A DNA stretch of 64,000 bases from JACMQX01 sp044225675. GTDB lineage: Bacteria; Pseudomonadota; Gammaproteobacteria; Burkholderiales; Burkholderiaceae_C. The stretch is from the NCBI GenBank assembly GCA_044225675.1, contig JBGAIH010000001.1, forward strand, positions 124,001 to 188,000, read 5' to 3'. The notes beneath the pieces were generated by a model. The model was not told where the DNA came from. It ran no database searches and worked only from the letters and a program-made list of their open reading frames with translations. A program made the translations under genes and the position numbers. Shown here in pieces: positions 16,153 to 25,034 of the stretch. Position 1 is the stretch's first letter. The number at the start of each line of letters is the position of its first letter.

Positions 16153-17472
16153 ATGATTACGCATGAAGAAAACGATCTGCTGTGCCGCGTTGAAAACGGT
16201 GCCCCGATGGGGCATCTGATGCGTCGACACTGGGTTCCGATCTGTCTGATCGAAGAGGTGTCGGAGCCTGACGGAACCCCTGTCAAAGCACGGATCCTCG
16301 GCGAAGACCTCGTGGTGTTCCGAAACACCGACGGGCAAGTCGGCGTGATGGACGAGTACTGTCCCCATCGCAGGGCATCCTTGGTGTTCGGCCGGAACGA
16401 GGAGGGTGGCTTGCGCTGCCTATATCACGGCTGGAAGATGGACGTGGCGGGCAATGTCACCGAGATGTCCTCCGAGCCGGAAGCCAGTGGCATGCTGGAA
16501 AAAGTCAAACACAAGGCATACCCCACCAAGGAATGGGGCGGCTTTGTCTGGGCCTACATGGGTGCGGCCGAAACCATGCCGGAGTTTGAGCCACCCCGCT
16601 GGGCGCCCACTGCGGAAACACGGGTGAGCGTCGCCAAGGTGATCATCCCCGTGAACTGGGCACAGATTCTGGAAGGTGCGATCGATTCGGCGCACAGCTC
16701 GAGCCTGCACAGTTCGGACATGGTTCCTGCACGTGTCGATGGTGCGAAAGCCACCGACAAGAACTGGCTGCGTCCGTCCACCGACAAGGCGCCGCGGATG
16801 CAGGTGCAGCGCGCGAAGTTCGGCTTCCGGTATGCCGCAGTGCGGCGCCCCATCTTCAATGCCCAGACGCACGACTACGTGCGCACGACGGTGTTCGTTG
16901 CGCCTTGGACGGTGCTGATTCCACCGAACAACCTGTACAACGTGGCGAACGTGAATGTGCCAGTGGACGATACCAACACCTGCTTCTACTTCATCGGCTG
17001 GGGCCATCCTTCGCAGACCCCTGAGACGGCCACTTGGCGCAAATTCCTGGGCCAGACGGTCGGCGTCGATCTGGATGAGCAGTACCGTCCGCTGCGCAAC
17101 TACGAGAACAGGTACTGGCAGGACCGCCAAGCGATGAAGAGTGGCAACTTCACCGGCATTTCCGGCATTCCGAATCAGGACATGGCCATGTGGATCACCA
17201 TGGGCAAGATCGCCGACAGAAGTCACGACCGCCTTGGAGCCAGCGACATGGCCATCGTCGAGTTCCGCAAGCAGATGGTCGAGGCGGTTCAGGCGTTCCA
17301 GAAGAGTGGCGAAGTCATCGGTGGTGGTGAGAACCGCATTCCGAATGAAGTGTGCTCGTTCCAGGGAGTCATTCCAAAGACCGTGGACTGGCGCGCTTAC
17401 GAGACGAGCTATGTCTGGCTTGAGGGTCAGGATAATCCAGAGATGGACCGTTCTTATGTTGTCACTGCCTGA
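16153..17472 (+). CDS. Phthalate 4,5-dioxygenase-type Rieske oxygenase component
   Basis: This 439-residue oxygenase component belongs to the phthalate dioxygenase branch of Rieske non-heme iron oxygenases. The [2Fe-2S] ligands are Cys70, His72, Cys89 and His92 (CPHRRASL, CLYHGW). The mononuclear iron site is Asp178, His181 and His186 (DSAHSSSLH). The start at 16153 follows CAGGAGAG; an upstream ATG in frame is ignored. A decarboxylase gene follows after 9 nt, and the matching dehydrogenase and reductase are coded at 19044-21220. Together this fits o-phthalate to 4,5-dihydroxyphthalate. Substituted phthalates or related acids cannot be excluded. Confidence 0.82.
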   Translation: MITHEENDLLCRVENGAPMGHLMRRHWVPICLIEEVSEPDGTPVKARILGEDLVVFRNTDGQVGVMDEYCPHRRASLVFGRNEEGGLRCLYHGWKMDVAGNVTEMSSEPEASGMLEKVKHKAYPTKEWGGFVWAYMGAAETMPEFEPPRWAPTAETRVSVAKVIIPVNWAQILEGAIDSAHSSSLHSSDMVPARVDGAKATDKNWLRPSTDKAPRMQVQRAKFGFRYAAVRRPIFNAQTHDYVRTTVFVAPWTVLIPPNNLYNVANVNVPVDDTNTCFYFIGWGHPSQTPETATWRKFLGQTVGVDLDEQYRPLRNYENRYWQDRQAMKSGNFTGISGIPNQDMAMWITMGKIADRSHDRLGASDMAIVEFRKQMVEAVQAFQKSGEVIGGGENRIPNEVCSFQGVIPKTVDWRAYETSYVWLEGQDNPEMDRSYVVTA

Positions 17473-17481
17473 GCTGACTTG

Positions 17482-18471
17482 ATGACCAAGCTACGACTAT
17501 CAGTCGCCATGGGTGACTACGACCGCAATCGGGCCTTGTACGACGGGCGTGTTCAAATTGATGGATGCGACCCGGTGTACATGCTGCTGAACCCGGAGGA
17601 GATGTTCTTTCGGGCCATGCGGAGCCGAGACTTCGATATCACCGAGCTGTCTTTCTCCAGCTATCTGGTGAAGCACGCCAAGGGCGAGAGCCCTTACATC
17701 GGGGTTCCGGTGTTCCTGTCACGTGCCTTTCGCCACACGTCCATCTACGTGCGGAAGGACCGCATCCGCAAGCCGGAGGACCTCAAGGGTTGCCGAATCG
17801 GGGTGCCGGAGTACCAGCTGACGGCGATCGTGTGGGCGCGCTCGATCCTGCAGGATGACTACGGGATACGACCGGAGGATGTGACCTGGGTCAGGGGCGG
17901 GATTGACACGCCCGGGCGCCCGGAGAAGATCAAGCTGGAGTTGCCTGCAGGTGTGAAGGTTGAAGCGGCCCCGGAGATGCGGACCATCTCGGACATGCTG
18001 AACACGGGCGAAATTGACGCATTCATTGCGCCAAGGCCACCCAGTGGTGCCGCGCTGACCAACCCGGATGTGGCCTGGCTTTTCGACGACCCGACGGCGG
18101 TGGCCAAGGACTACTACAAGCGAACGGGCATCTTTCCGATCATGCACGTGGTGGGCATCCGCAAGGAGTTGGCAGAACAGAACCGCTGGCTGCCGGGCGC
18201 TGTGTTCAAGGCATTCAGCGAATCCAAGGCGAAAGCCCTGGAACTGCTGGCGGACACCTCGGCCACCAAGGTGACCCTGCCGTTTGTGGAGGAACAGCTC
18301 AAGGCAGCGCGTGAAACGCTGGGACAGGACTTCTGGTCCTATGGCGTAGGGCCGAATCGAAAGACTCTCGAGGCGTTCCTGCATCACCATCATGCGCAGG
18401 GGCTGTCATGCCGGAGGGTGGGGTTAGACGAGCTCTTCGACCCGTCGACCTACGAAAGCTACAGTATTTGA
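17482..18471 (+). CDS. 4,5-dihydroxyphthalate decarboxylase-like protein
   Basis: This 329-residue protein belongs to the Pht5/4,5-dihydroxyphthalate decarboxylase family, which has a periplasmic-binding-protein fold but no signal peptide. Diagnostic blocks are the N-terminal MGDYDRNRALYDGRVQIDG, the central RIGVPEYQLTA and VRGGIDTPGRPEKI, and the C-terminal DFWSYGVGPNR. Its product from 4,5-dihydroxyphthalate is protocatechuate. It lies 9 nt after the oxygenase gene and is presumably in the same operon. ATG at 17482 is preferred over the TTG just before it. Confidence 0.82.
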   Translation: MTKLRLSVAMGDYDRNRALYDGRVQIDGCDPVYMLLNPEEMFFRAMRSRDFDITELSFSSYLVKHAKGESPYIGVPVFLSRAFRHTSIYVRKDRIRKPEDLKGCRIGVPEYQLTAIVWARSILQDDYGIRPEDVTWVRGGIDTPGRPEKIKLELPAGVKVEAAPEMRTISDMLNTGEIDAFIAPRPPSGAALTNPDVAWLFDDPTAVAKDYYKRTGIFPIMHVVGIRKELAEQNRWLPGAVFKAFSESKAKALELLADTSATKVTLPFVEEQLKAARETLGQDFWSYGVGPNRKTLEAFLHHHHAQGLSCRRVGLDELFDPSTYESYSI

Positions 18472-18481
18472 GGCTGCTTTC

Positions 18482-18502
18482 CTCCGGCAACCCCTGCCGG
18501 AG
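18482..18502. terminator. Hairpin between convergent genes, candidate bidirectional terminator
   Basis: A perfect 8-bp stem CTCCGGCA/TGCCGGAG with a 5-nt loop lies between the decarboxylase gene and the convergent marR gene. The following T-run is short, so termination may be weak. Confidence 0.5.
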
Positions 18503-18522
18503 ATCGGTTTGGAAGGCGCCTG

Positions 18523-19035
18523 CTAGCAGCCCGCGTTGATGCTCGCATCGACGCGGGCTTCTTCTTGGGCCAGATTCTCGATCATCTGGACGAGTGCATT
18601 TCTAACAACTGAAATCGTGCGATCCGGTAGTCCCTTCGCGCTGATGTGGTTGACTTCCTCGGCCAAAGGAACAAGTACCCTTTCCAATGAGCGGCCCGAC
18701 TCCGTCAGGTACACATGCATGTTCTTCTTGTTGCCAGGCAAATGCCTTCGCTCAATGAAGCCCATCTTCTCCATGGCCTTGACCGCAGTGAACGTCGTGG
18801 GTTCCATCACGCCAGCCAGATCACTCAGTTCCTTTTGGGTCAGTCCGTCACGGCTCCACAGAATCCTCAGAAACGACCAGTGACCGAATGAGACGCCAAA
18901 CGGGGTCAATCGATGCTGGAGCGCTCGCATCTGCGCACGTGCGACGTCTCGCACCAAATGGGCAAGGCGATCATTGGGGACGGATTCTCGCCAGTGGCTA
19001 AGCAGGTTCCGGGTGTCTATGGATTTTTCGCTCAT
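18523..19035 (-). CDS. MarR family regulator of the o-phthalate genes
   Basis: This 170-residue protein has the MarR winged-helix core: recognition-helix region LTQKELSDLAGVMEPTTFTAVKAM, then the wing with GFIERRHLPGNKKNMHVYLTESG. The start at 19035 (MSEKSIDTR) lies 8 nt past the dehydrogenase stop codon, making it the third gene of a reductase-dehydrogenase-marR operon. MarR proteins usually repress their own operon and divergent genes, and release DNA when an aromatic acid binds. The palindromes at 16087, 21301 and 41932 are candidate targets. Confidence 0.88.
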   Translation of the reverse strand: MSEKSIDTRNLLSHWRESVPNDRLAHLVRDVARAQMRALQHRLTPFGVSFGHWSFLRILWSRDGLTQKELSDLAGVMEPTTFTAVKAMEKMGFIERRHLPGNKKNMHVYLTESGRSLERVLVPLAEEVNHISAKGLPDRTISVVRNALVQMIENLAQEEARVDASINAGC

Positions 19036-19043
19036 TGGAGGCG

Positions 19044-20261
19044 TCAAAGCCGAAGCGGCGGGACTGGGACTTGATGTTCCAGAATGATAGCTTCTCCTTT
19101 CTTGCCCGATTCGAGAATCGCCAGACAGACCTCCATCGTTGCTGCGGACCACGCCCCTGAGTGGACTGGAGGGCTCCCATCTCGGGCCACCGACCACAAC
19201 TCGTCCACAACCTCAAAGCGAGGCACCGGTCCGCGCTGCGGGGCCTCCAGGCACACGCCATGGGTGTCGTGAATCTCCACGCCGTAAGGAGTCAAACGCA
19301 GATCGGCATGCTCGCAGCTGACGATGACCGGGCCGAAGTGTTGAAAGGCGGCGGGCGATGGCCGAACGTCCGGCGCATAGTCCTGGCCACCAAAGTTCCG
19401 ACTGGCCTTCCGGCGGGCCTCGGCCGCCTCGTCCTTCGTCGCCAGGTGCTTTTCCCGAGTTAGCCGATGGGTGTTGACGTCTTTGGGCCAGCCCATTTCC
19501 CCGATGCCCGCCATCCACGGGTCACTGTCAAAGAAGCCATAGCCGTTGTAGGTCACGTTGGCAAACGCGCCTGAGCGGAAGTTCAGTATCGCGGTGTACG
19601 CACCTTCGGTGGGCCGTGTCGGGTCCCATGATCCGGTTCTTGCATAAACGGAACTGACGTCACCGCCCGCCAGCAGCCGGACAATATCGACTTGGTGCGC
19701 GGCCTGACTGAAGACGACGCCACCGCCCTTCGCTGTATCCAATTCTTCCGGACGCCTGGGACGGTAGAGAAAATCTGTGAAGTTCATGGCGTGAATCATG
19801 CAGACACGGCCCCATTGACCTGACTCGATGAGTGCCTTGGCATGCGATACGGGCGCGTTGAAGCTGTGGCTGTGGCCAACAATCATCTGCGTGCCCGCCT
19901 GTTCGCAAGCGGCCTGCATGCGGGCGCATGCTGCAAGCGACAAAGCCATGGGTTTCTCGACCAGGACGTGCTTGCCTTGGCTCGCCGCGAGTCGCACATG
20001 CTCCTCATGCAGCTGATGCGGTGTGGCGACGTAGATCCATTCAACGTTCGGATCGGCGCAAAGCGCTTCGGCCGATGTGTGCGCCACCCCGCCAAACGCT
20101 TTGGCAAAGGCTGCGGTGGCACCAGCATTCGGATCGAAGCAGGCGGCCAGCGCGACGCGCGGATCCCTGCTGAGCGTCGGAATCATCAGGGTGAATGCGC
20201 GGCCAAGACCCAGGACACCGAGCCTGATGGGCTGCTTGTGGGGATTCACTGAGGGGCTCAC
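19044..20261 (-). CDS. Gfo/Idh/MocA dehydrogenase, likely phthalate cis-4,5-dihydrodiol dehydrogenase
   Basis: This 405-residue oxidoreductase has an N-terminal Rossmann domain (GVLGLGRAF) and the family EKP motif (LVEKPMAL), followed by the alpha/beta substrate domain. Phthalate dihydrodiol dehydrogenases (Pht4/OphB) belong to this family rather than to the short-chain type. Its start overlaps the reductase stop codon by 4 nt and marR follows. The role is inferred from family and from the presence of the other three phthalate enzymes. Confidence 0.78.
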   Translation of the reverse strand: MSPSVNPHKQPIRLGVLGLGRAFTLMIPTLSRDPRVALAACFDPNAGATAAFAKAFGGVAHTSAEALCADPNVEWIYVATPHQLHEEHVRLAASQGKHVLVEKPMALSLAACARMQAACEQAGTQMIVGHSHSFNAPVSHAKALIESGQWGRVCMIHAMNFTDFLYRPRRPEELDTAKGGGVVFSQAAHQVDIVRLLAGGDVSSVYARTGSWDPTRPTEGAYTAILNFRSGAFANVTYNGYGFFDSDPWMAGIGEMGWPKDVNTHRLTREKHLATKDEAAEARRKASRNFGGQDYAPDVRPSPAAFQHFGPVIVSCEHADLRLTPYGVEIHDTHGVCLEAPQRGPVPRFEVVDELWSVARDGSPPVHSGAWSAATMEVCLAILESGKKGEAIILEHQVPVPPLRL

Positions 20262-21220
20262 AGGTCAAGCACCAAGGTGTCCGACTTCGCTCTGGAGACG
20301 CACACCATGATGTGGTCCTCCTGCTCCTCAGGGAGAAGGGCCAGGTCCCGATGGTCAGCTTCGCCTTTGAGCAGCCGCACCTTGCAAGAGCCGCACGTTC
20401 CACTCTCACAAGAACTGGGCACTCGAATGGAATGCTCGCGCAGGGTATCCAGGATGCTTCGGTTCGCTGGCACGAGGATCTTCATGCCCGTTCTGGCCAA
20501 TTCGACTTCGAAGCGCTTGTCGTCGGGGTGCGGTTTCGTATCAGCTCCGAAGCTCTCGAAGTGCACGGCACTGCTGGCCCAATGACCCGTCATATCCTTG
20601 ACTTCATCCATCAGTCGCTTGGAGCCGCAGCAATAGACATGCGTGCCAGCGACAGGTTTCTCGAAGACAGACCAGAGATCGAAGGTTTTTGACGGGTCGC
20701 CGTAAGTGTGGTGGATGGCGACCTTCCCCTTCAGTTCGGGGGCACTCAGTTCGTCCAGGAAGGCGGCCGATTCTGGCGTGCGTGCAAGGTAGTAGAGCTT
20801 GAAGCTCCTTATGCCTTCGGCTTCGAGGGTGTGAATCATCGCTCGCATGGGTGTGATGCCGATGCCACCGGCCACGAGGATGAAGCTCTTGGCCTTTTCG
20901 CTGAGCTCGAACAGATTGCTGGGGGTGCCGGTCAGAAGCGTGTCGCCGACGTTCGCCTCGTCGATCAAGCTCTTGGAGCCCCCCCTGCCGTCATCTTCGC
21001 GTTTGACCGCGAGTTGATAAAGGTCTGTTCGGCCAGGGTCGCTGCACAGCGAGTAGTGGCGCATAGAGCCATTGGGCACCTGGACCGCGATGTGAGCCCC
21101 GGCCGTGAAGCTGGGCAGCGGTGACGCGTCCGGAGACTTCAACTCGAAGAGAAAGACGTCCTTGGCGATGACCTCTTTTCGAGTGATGAGGAGGGGGTGC
21201 ATTGTCTCGTTTGCAGTCAT
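20258..21220 (-). CDS. Phthalate dioxygenase reductase-type flavoprotein
   Basis: This 320-residue protein has the order FMN domain, NADH domain, C-terminal plant-type [2Fe-2S] domain, as in phthalate dioxygenase reductase, with nearly the same length (about 320). The flavin motif is RHYSLCSDP, the nucleotide motif LVAGGIGITPMRAM, and the iron-sulfur cysteines lie in CESGTCGSC with a distant fourth. It supplies electrons from NADH to the oxygenase at 16153. The start at 21220 (MTANETMHP) is chosen over an upstream ATG. Confidence 0.88.
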   Translation of the reverse strand: MTANETMHPLLITRKEVIAKDVFLFELKSPDASPLPSFTAGAHIAVQVPNGSMRHYSLCSDPGRTDLYQLAVKREDDGRGGSKSLIDEANVGDTLLTGTPSNLFELSEKAKSFILVAGGIGITPMRAMIHTLEAEGIRSFKLYYLARTPESAAFLDELSAPELKGKVAIHHTYGDPSKTFDLWSVFEKPVAGTHVYCCGSKRLMDEVKDMTGHWASSAVHFESFGADTKPHPDDKRFEVELARTGMKILVPANRSILDTLREHSIRVPSSCESGTCGSCKVRLLKGEADHRDLALLPEEQEDHIMVCVSRAKSDTLVLDL

Positions 21221-21300
21221 GGTGTAAGTGTTTCTACGCAGCGAAGTTGATGGGTACCTACTCTTGACAAAGATCAAGCAAGTGGGAAAAATCAATTATC

Positions 21301-21312
21301 TTAGATTTCTAA
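21301..21312. promoter_or_regulatory. Palindrome TTAGATTTCTAA, candidate MarR operator
   Basis: The core lies in the perfect inverted repeat TCTTAGA-TT-TCTAAGA (21299-21314), midway between the divergent reductase and receptor genes. A CTTGACA box at 21262 could be a -35 element for the receptor gene. It matches the sites at 16087 and 41932. Confidence 0.65.
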
Positions 21313-21407
21313 GAAAAAACAAGCAGTCGCGCATCTCCCCTAAAAAGGGGTGCACAGATGCTGTTCTGCTTTCTTCATCTCATCAACCTCACTTACGGAG
21401 ACAAACC

Positions 21408-22379
21408 ATGAAACGACGAATCCTTGCAGCACTTGCCATGAGCGCGCTCCTTGCATCTGGTGCCGTGCTGGCACAGGCTGGCGATTACCCCAACCGTCCA
21501 GTCAAGTTCATCGTGCCTTATGCACCGGGCGGCCTGCCAGACACGGTGGCGCGTGTCATTGCCCAAAAGCTTTCCGAGCGCATGAAGCAGGGCTTCGTGG
21601 TCGAGAACAAGCCGGGGGGCAACGGTATCGTCTCGGTTCAGACCCTGAACGCGTTGCCTGCCGATGGTTACAGCTTCATCGTCTCCGATGGCTCCATGCT
21701 CTCGATCACGCCGCAGATCAACAAGGCCGCCAAGTACGCGGTCGGCCAAGACCTTCAGGCCGTGTCGCTGATCGCACGCTCGCCCTTGTTCCTGGTGGCG
21801 CACCCTAAGACCGGCGTCAAGACTTTCCAGGAGTTTGTCGCGCGCGCTAAAAAGGAGCCTGGTGCCTTCACCTATGGGTCGTCGGGGATCGGAAGCACGC
21901 ACCACCTCACGATGGAAGCTATGAAGGCGGATCTCGGTTTGTCTCTGGTTCACGTCCCCTTCCGCGGTTCGAGTCAGTCTGTGCCGGCATTGGTCGGTGG
22001 ACAGGTGGACGTCTTGTTTGCCGCGTTGCCGTCCATGCAGGGTTTTGTGAAAAGCGGTCAAGTTGTTTTGCTGGCCAGCAACGCGGCCAAGCGCTCGGCG
22101 TCCGTGCCCGATGTGCCATCGATCACTGAAACGATCCCAGGCTTTGACTTTTCTGTCAGCGTAGGGGTGCTTGCCCGCACCGGCACGCCGTCAGAGATTT
22201 CCAAGAGGATCTCCGATGAAATCGCTCAGATCGTGAAATTGCCGGACGTCGTCGAGAAGTTCCAGACTGCCGGTATCGAGTCCGTCGGTGCCAATGGCGA
22301 CGCCTACCGCAAAGTCATTGAGCAGGAGAACCAAGCCATGGCAAAGGCGGGCAAACACGCGGAACTCAAAGCCGAGTGA
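21408..22379 (+). CDS. TctC/Bug-type periplasmic receptor of the o-phthalate cluster
   Basis: This 323-residue solute-binding protein belongs to the tripartite tricarboxylate transporter (TctC/Bug) family. A signal peptide of about 24 residues ends at LAQA. Family blocks YPNRPVKFIVPYAPGG, VENKPGGNG and HVPFRGSSQSVPAL are present. It is preceded by ACGGAGAC. The ligand is presumably o-phthalate. It is followed by a TauE-type permease rather than by TctA/TctB, so it may share the TctAB pair coded at 39894-41912. Confidence 0.88.
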   Translation: MKRRILAALAMSALLASGAVLAQAGDYPNRPVKFIVPYAPGGLPDTVARVIAQKLSERMKQGFVVENKPGGNGIVSVQTLNALPADGYSFIVSDGSMLSITPQINKAAKYAVGQDLQAVSLIARSPLFLVAHPKTGVKTFQEFVARAKKEPGAFTYGSSGIGSTHHLTMEAMKADLGLSLVHVPFRGSSQSVPALVGGQVDVLFAALPSMQGFVKSGQVVLLASNAAKRSASVPDVPSITETIPGFDFSVSVGVLARTGTPSEISKRISDEIAQIVKLPDVVEKFQTAGIESVGANGDAYRKVIEQENQAMAKAGKHAELKAE

Positions 22380-23128
22380 TGTTTCAAGATGCCATGCCTT
22401 CTATGGCACTTTGGATCGCTTGCTTTGGCGCCGTGGTGCTCGGGGGCGTGGTCAAGGGAACCCTTGGCGTGGGTTTACCGCTCGTCGTGGTTCCCTTGCT
22501 GTCGCTTCTTCTGCCAGCGCCCAAAGCGATGGGGCTGCTCGTCATGCCGGTTCTGCTCTCCAACCTATGGCAGTCCATAGAGGGACAGAAACTGCGTGAG
22601 GGATTTCAGCGCTTCGGTGGGTTGCTGGTTGGTCAGTTTGTCGCGACGATTGCTGCGATCCACTTCACCAGGAACCTCTCTGTGCAGGGGTTCAACATGT
22701 TGCTGGCGCTGGTCGTGATGGCGGCGGTGGGAATGATGCTGCTTGGGACATCATTCAACATTGATCGTCAGAAGGAGCGCTGGATGGGGCCGTTGGTGGG
22801 TGTGATTGCGGGCGCGATGGCCGGCGTTTCCTCCCTCACCGGTCCGATACTGATCACTTATCTCCTGGCTCTCAGGCTTCGTCGGGAAGAGTTTGTTGGT
22901 TCCATCAGCATCATCTACCTGATTGGTGCAGTACCAATGTATGGCGCCATGCTGTTGTATGGGCGGTTCGGTTTTTCGGAGGTCGGACTGTCTTGTCTTG
23001 CGTTGATCCCCATGTTTGTCGGTTTGCAAATTGGTAGGACGATCCGTCATCGACTGAGCGACAAAGTATTTCGGCATTTATTGCTGAGTTTGTTGGTGGC
23101 GCTGTCTTTGCTGCTTTTGATGAAATAA
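22379..23128 (+). CDS. TauE/SafE family permease
   Basis: This 249-residue polytopic membrane protein has about seven to eight hydrophobic segments and the TauE/SafE (DUF81) pattern: GGVVKGTLGVGLPLVV near the start and GVSSLTGPILITYLL in the middle. Members export or import small organic anions. Its ATG overlaps the receptor stop codon (TGATG), so the two are coupled, hinting at a receptor-permease partnership for an aromatic acid. The substrate is unknown. Confidence 0.82.
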   Translation: MFQDAMPSMALWIACFGAVVLGGVVKGTLGVGLPLVVVPLLSLLLPAPKAMGLLVMPVLLSNLWQSIEGQKLREGFQRFGGLLVGQFVATIAAIHFTRNLSVQGFNMLLALVVMAAVGMMLLGTSFNIDRQKERWMGPLVGVIAGAMAGVSSLTGPILITYLLALRLRREEFVGSISIIYLIGAVPMYGAMLLYGRFGFSEVGLSCLALIPMFVGLQIGRTIRHRLSDKVFRHLLLSLLVALSLLLLMK

Positions 23129-23190
23129 GCCGCAATGTGTGCGGCAGTACCACGTAAGGCTGAAGAAAAACCAGGCGACAGGAGAGCTCA

Positions 23191-23646
23191 ATGAATGCGT
23201 CAATCAGTTGGAATGATGGCTATCTTCTCGGATTCAATCCGATGGACCAAGTACACCAAGAGTTTGTTGAATTTGTGGCCGCTTTGCAGCAAGCTGCAGA
23301 TTCTGACTTGGATAGAGTGTTGGGGGTTTTGCTTCAACACTGCCAGGCGCACTTTGAACAGGAAGATCGCTGGATGCTTGAAAGCGATTTTCCTGCCAGT
23401 GAGTGCCATATTAACGAACATGCAGCCGTCCTGAAGTCCATTCATGAGGTCAAGCAGCAGTTGGTCATCGGCAATGTGGCCGTTTGTCGGCAATTGGGGA
23501 ATGAGCTTGCTGCATGGTTTCCAGGGCACGCAAATTACCTTGACTCTGCCTTGGCGCATTGGATGTGCAAGCGAACCTTGGGTGGAAAACCCGTCATCTT
23601 GCGGCGCAACATCAAAAGCACCGAGCTTCCCATCGATTCTGTTTAA
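23191..23646 (+). CDS. Bacteriohemerythrin-like oxygen-binding protein
   Basis: This 151-residue protein carries the hemerythrin metal-binding pattern: a start with ISWNDGYLLGFNPMDQVHQEF, then HCQAHFEQEDRWM, HINEHAAVL and a late H...D pair (GHANYLD). Bacteriohemerythrins bind O2 at a di-iron site and can deliver oxygen to oxygenases. It sits between the permease and nadC genes in the phthalate cluster, so a role in oxygen supply for the Rieske enzyme is possible but inferred. Confidence 0.82.
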   Translation: MNASISWNDGYLLGFNPMDQVHQEFVEFVAALQQAADSDLDRVLGVLLQHCQAHFEQEDRWMLESDFPASECHINEHAAVLKSIHEVKQQLVIGNVAVCRQLGNELAAWFPGHANYLDSALAHWMCKRTLGGKPVILRRNIKSTELPIDSV

Positions 23647-23667
23647 GTTAACTGGATTTATTTTCTG

Positions 23668-24516
23668 ATGAATACCTTTGAAGAACAAGTTCGCGAAGAT
23701 GTCGAGCGCGCACTGAGAGAAGACGTGGGTACGGGTGACCTGACGGCCGCTTTGGTGCCCGCAGATCGCCACGCCCAAGCCACCATCATTTGCCGAGAGT
23801 CCGCTGTGATCTGCGGGCGCCCTTGGGTTACCGAGGTCTTGAGACAGATTGCGCCAGATTCACGGGCGACGTGGTTCCTGAGCGACGGTGATCGCTGTGA
23901 GCCTGGCCAGAAAATTGTCGAAATCGAAGGTAAGGCGCGCGAGTTGCTGACGGCTGAGCGCACATGCCTCAACTGGATGCAAACACTCAGCGCTGTGGCG
24001 ACGAAGACAGCGGCCTATGTCAAGGCGGTCGAGGGAACTGCAGCGTGCGTTCTGGATACGAGGAAAACCATTCCTGGTCTGCGTGCCGCGGAAAAGTACG
24101 CCGTGCGCTGTGGCGGAGGAAAAAACCACAGGATGGGCCTCTTTGATGCGATCTTGATCAAGGAAAACCATATTGCAGCAGCAGGAAGCCTGACCGCTGC
24201 CTTCAAGGCCGCACAGGAAACAAAGTCCCCTGTCGCATTCATCCAGGTCGAGGTGGAGACCATCCGTCAATTGGAGGAGGCTCTGGCCGCAGGAGTGACG
24301 ATGGTGTTGTTGGACAACATGTCCCTGCCTGATATCAGGGCGGCGGTGAAGGTGGCCGGAGGTCGTTGCAGCCTTGAAGTTTCAGGAGGGGTCACGTATG
24401 AAAATTTGCGTGATTATGCTGAAACAGGCGTGGACCGGATTTCTGTTGGAGCATTGATTAAGGATGTTAAGGCCGTTGATTTTTCAATGAGATTTCAAGA
24501 GAGGCCTGTCGAGTGA
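23668..24516 (+). CDS. nadC: Quinolinate phosphoribosyltransferase (NadC) in the phthalate cluster
   Basis: This 282-residue enzyme converts quinolinate and PRPP to nicotinate mononucleotide. Family motifs are DVGTGDLTAALVP, RKTIPGLRAAEKYAV, the KNHRMGLFDAILIKENHI block and VSGGVTYENL. Length is normal. A second nadC in phthalate clusters is established for Burkholderia cepacia DBO1, where extra quinolinate phosphoribosyltransferase activity is needed for phthalate growth, because phthalate resembles quinolinate. That, rather than general NAD synthesis, is the likely reason for its place here. Confidence 0.92.
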   Translation: MNTFEEQVREDVERALREDVGTGDLTAALVPADRHAQATIICRESAVICGRPWVTEVLRQIAPDSRATWFLSDGDRCEPGQKIVEIEGKARELLTAERTCLNWMQTLSAVATKTAAYVKAVEGTAACVLDTRKTIPGLRAAEKYAVRCGGGKNHRMGLFDAILIKENHIAAAGSLTAAFKAAQETKSPVAFIQVEVETIRQLEEALAAGVTMVLLDNMSLPDIRAAVKVAGGRCSLEVSGGVTYENLRDYAETGVDRISVGALIKDVKAVDFSMRFQERPVE

Positions 24517-24656
24517 TTTTATTGTGGTTCCATTTTTGATTTTCTATTGGCATGTTTGGCGGCTTTTCGTGATTGACGGATTTTGAGTGCTGAAAAAGAC
24601 CATTTGGTAATTAATTTAATTGTAGTCGCGTCTTCTTCGTAAGAGCTTCCATCGAT

Positions 24657-24965
24657 ATGGCTGGAATGAAAACTGTTTTGGTGTTCGATGATCTTCGGGT
24701 TTTTGTTGTGGCAGCAAAACTTGGCAGCCTTTCCAAGGCGGCCGAGTACCTTGAGATTGCACAACCGGCTTTGAGCAGACGTCTTAAGAGATTGGAGCTT
24801 CGAATCGGGGCTGAGCTTATGACGCGTAGCGCGAGGGGGGTTTTTCTGACCAATCATGGAAGCAGGCTTTTCTCTCAGGTTCATAGGTTGGTCGATGGCG
24901 TCACAGAGGTTGAGCGGAATTTTGCGCTGCAAGTGGGTTTGCAGGCAAGTGATCATAGGTCTTGA
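24657..24965 (+). pseudogene. Truncated LysR-type regulator
   Basis: The 102-codon frame encodes only the N-terminal winged helix-turn-helix of a LysR protein (LGSLSKAAEYLEIAQPALSRRLKRL, then GAELMTRSARGVFLTNHG). The effector domain of about 200 residues is missing; the frame stops 60 nt before the IS5-type left end. Insertion or deletion linked to the IS probably removed the rest. G+C here is lower than in the flanks. No gene is seen in 24517-24656. Confidence 0.8.
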
Positions 24966-25034
24966 TTTCATCTTCGATCTCTTTACCCGTAGGCTGCCTT
25001 TTTCTGAAATGGTCGGGTGAGTTAGGGAAGGTCT

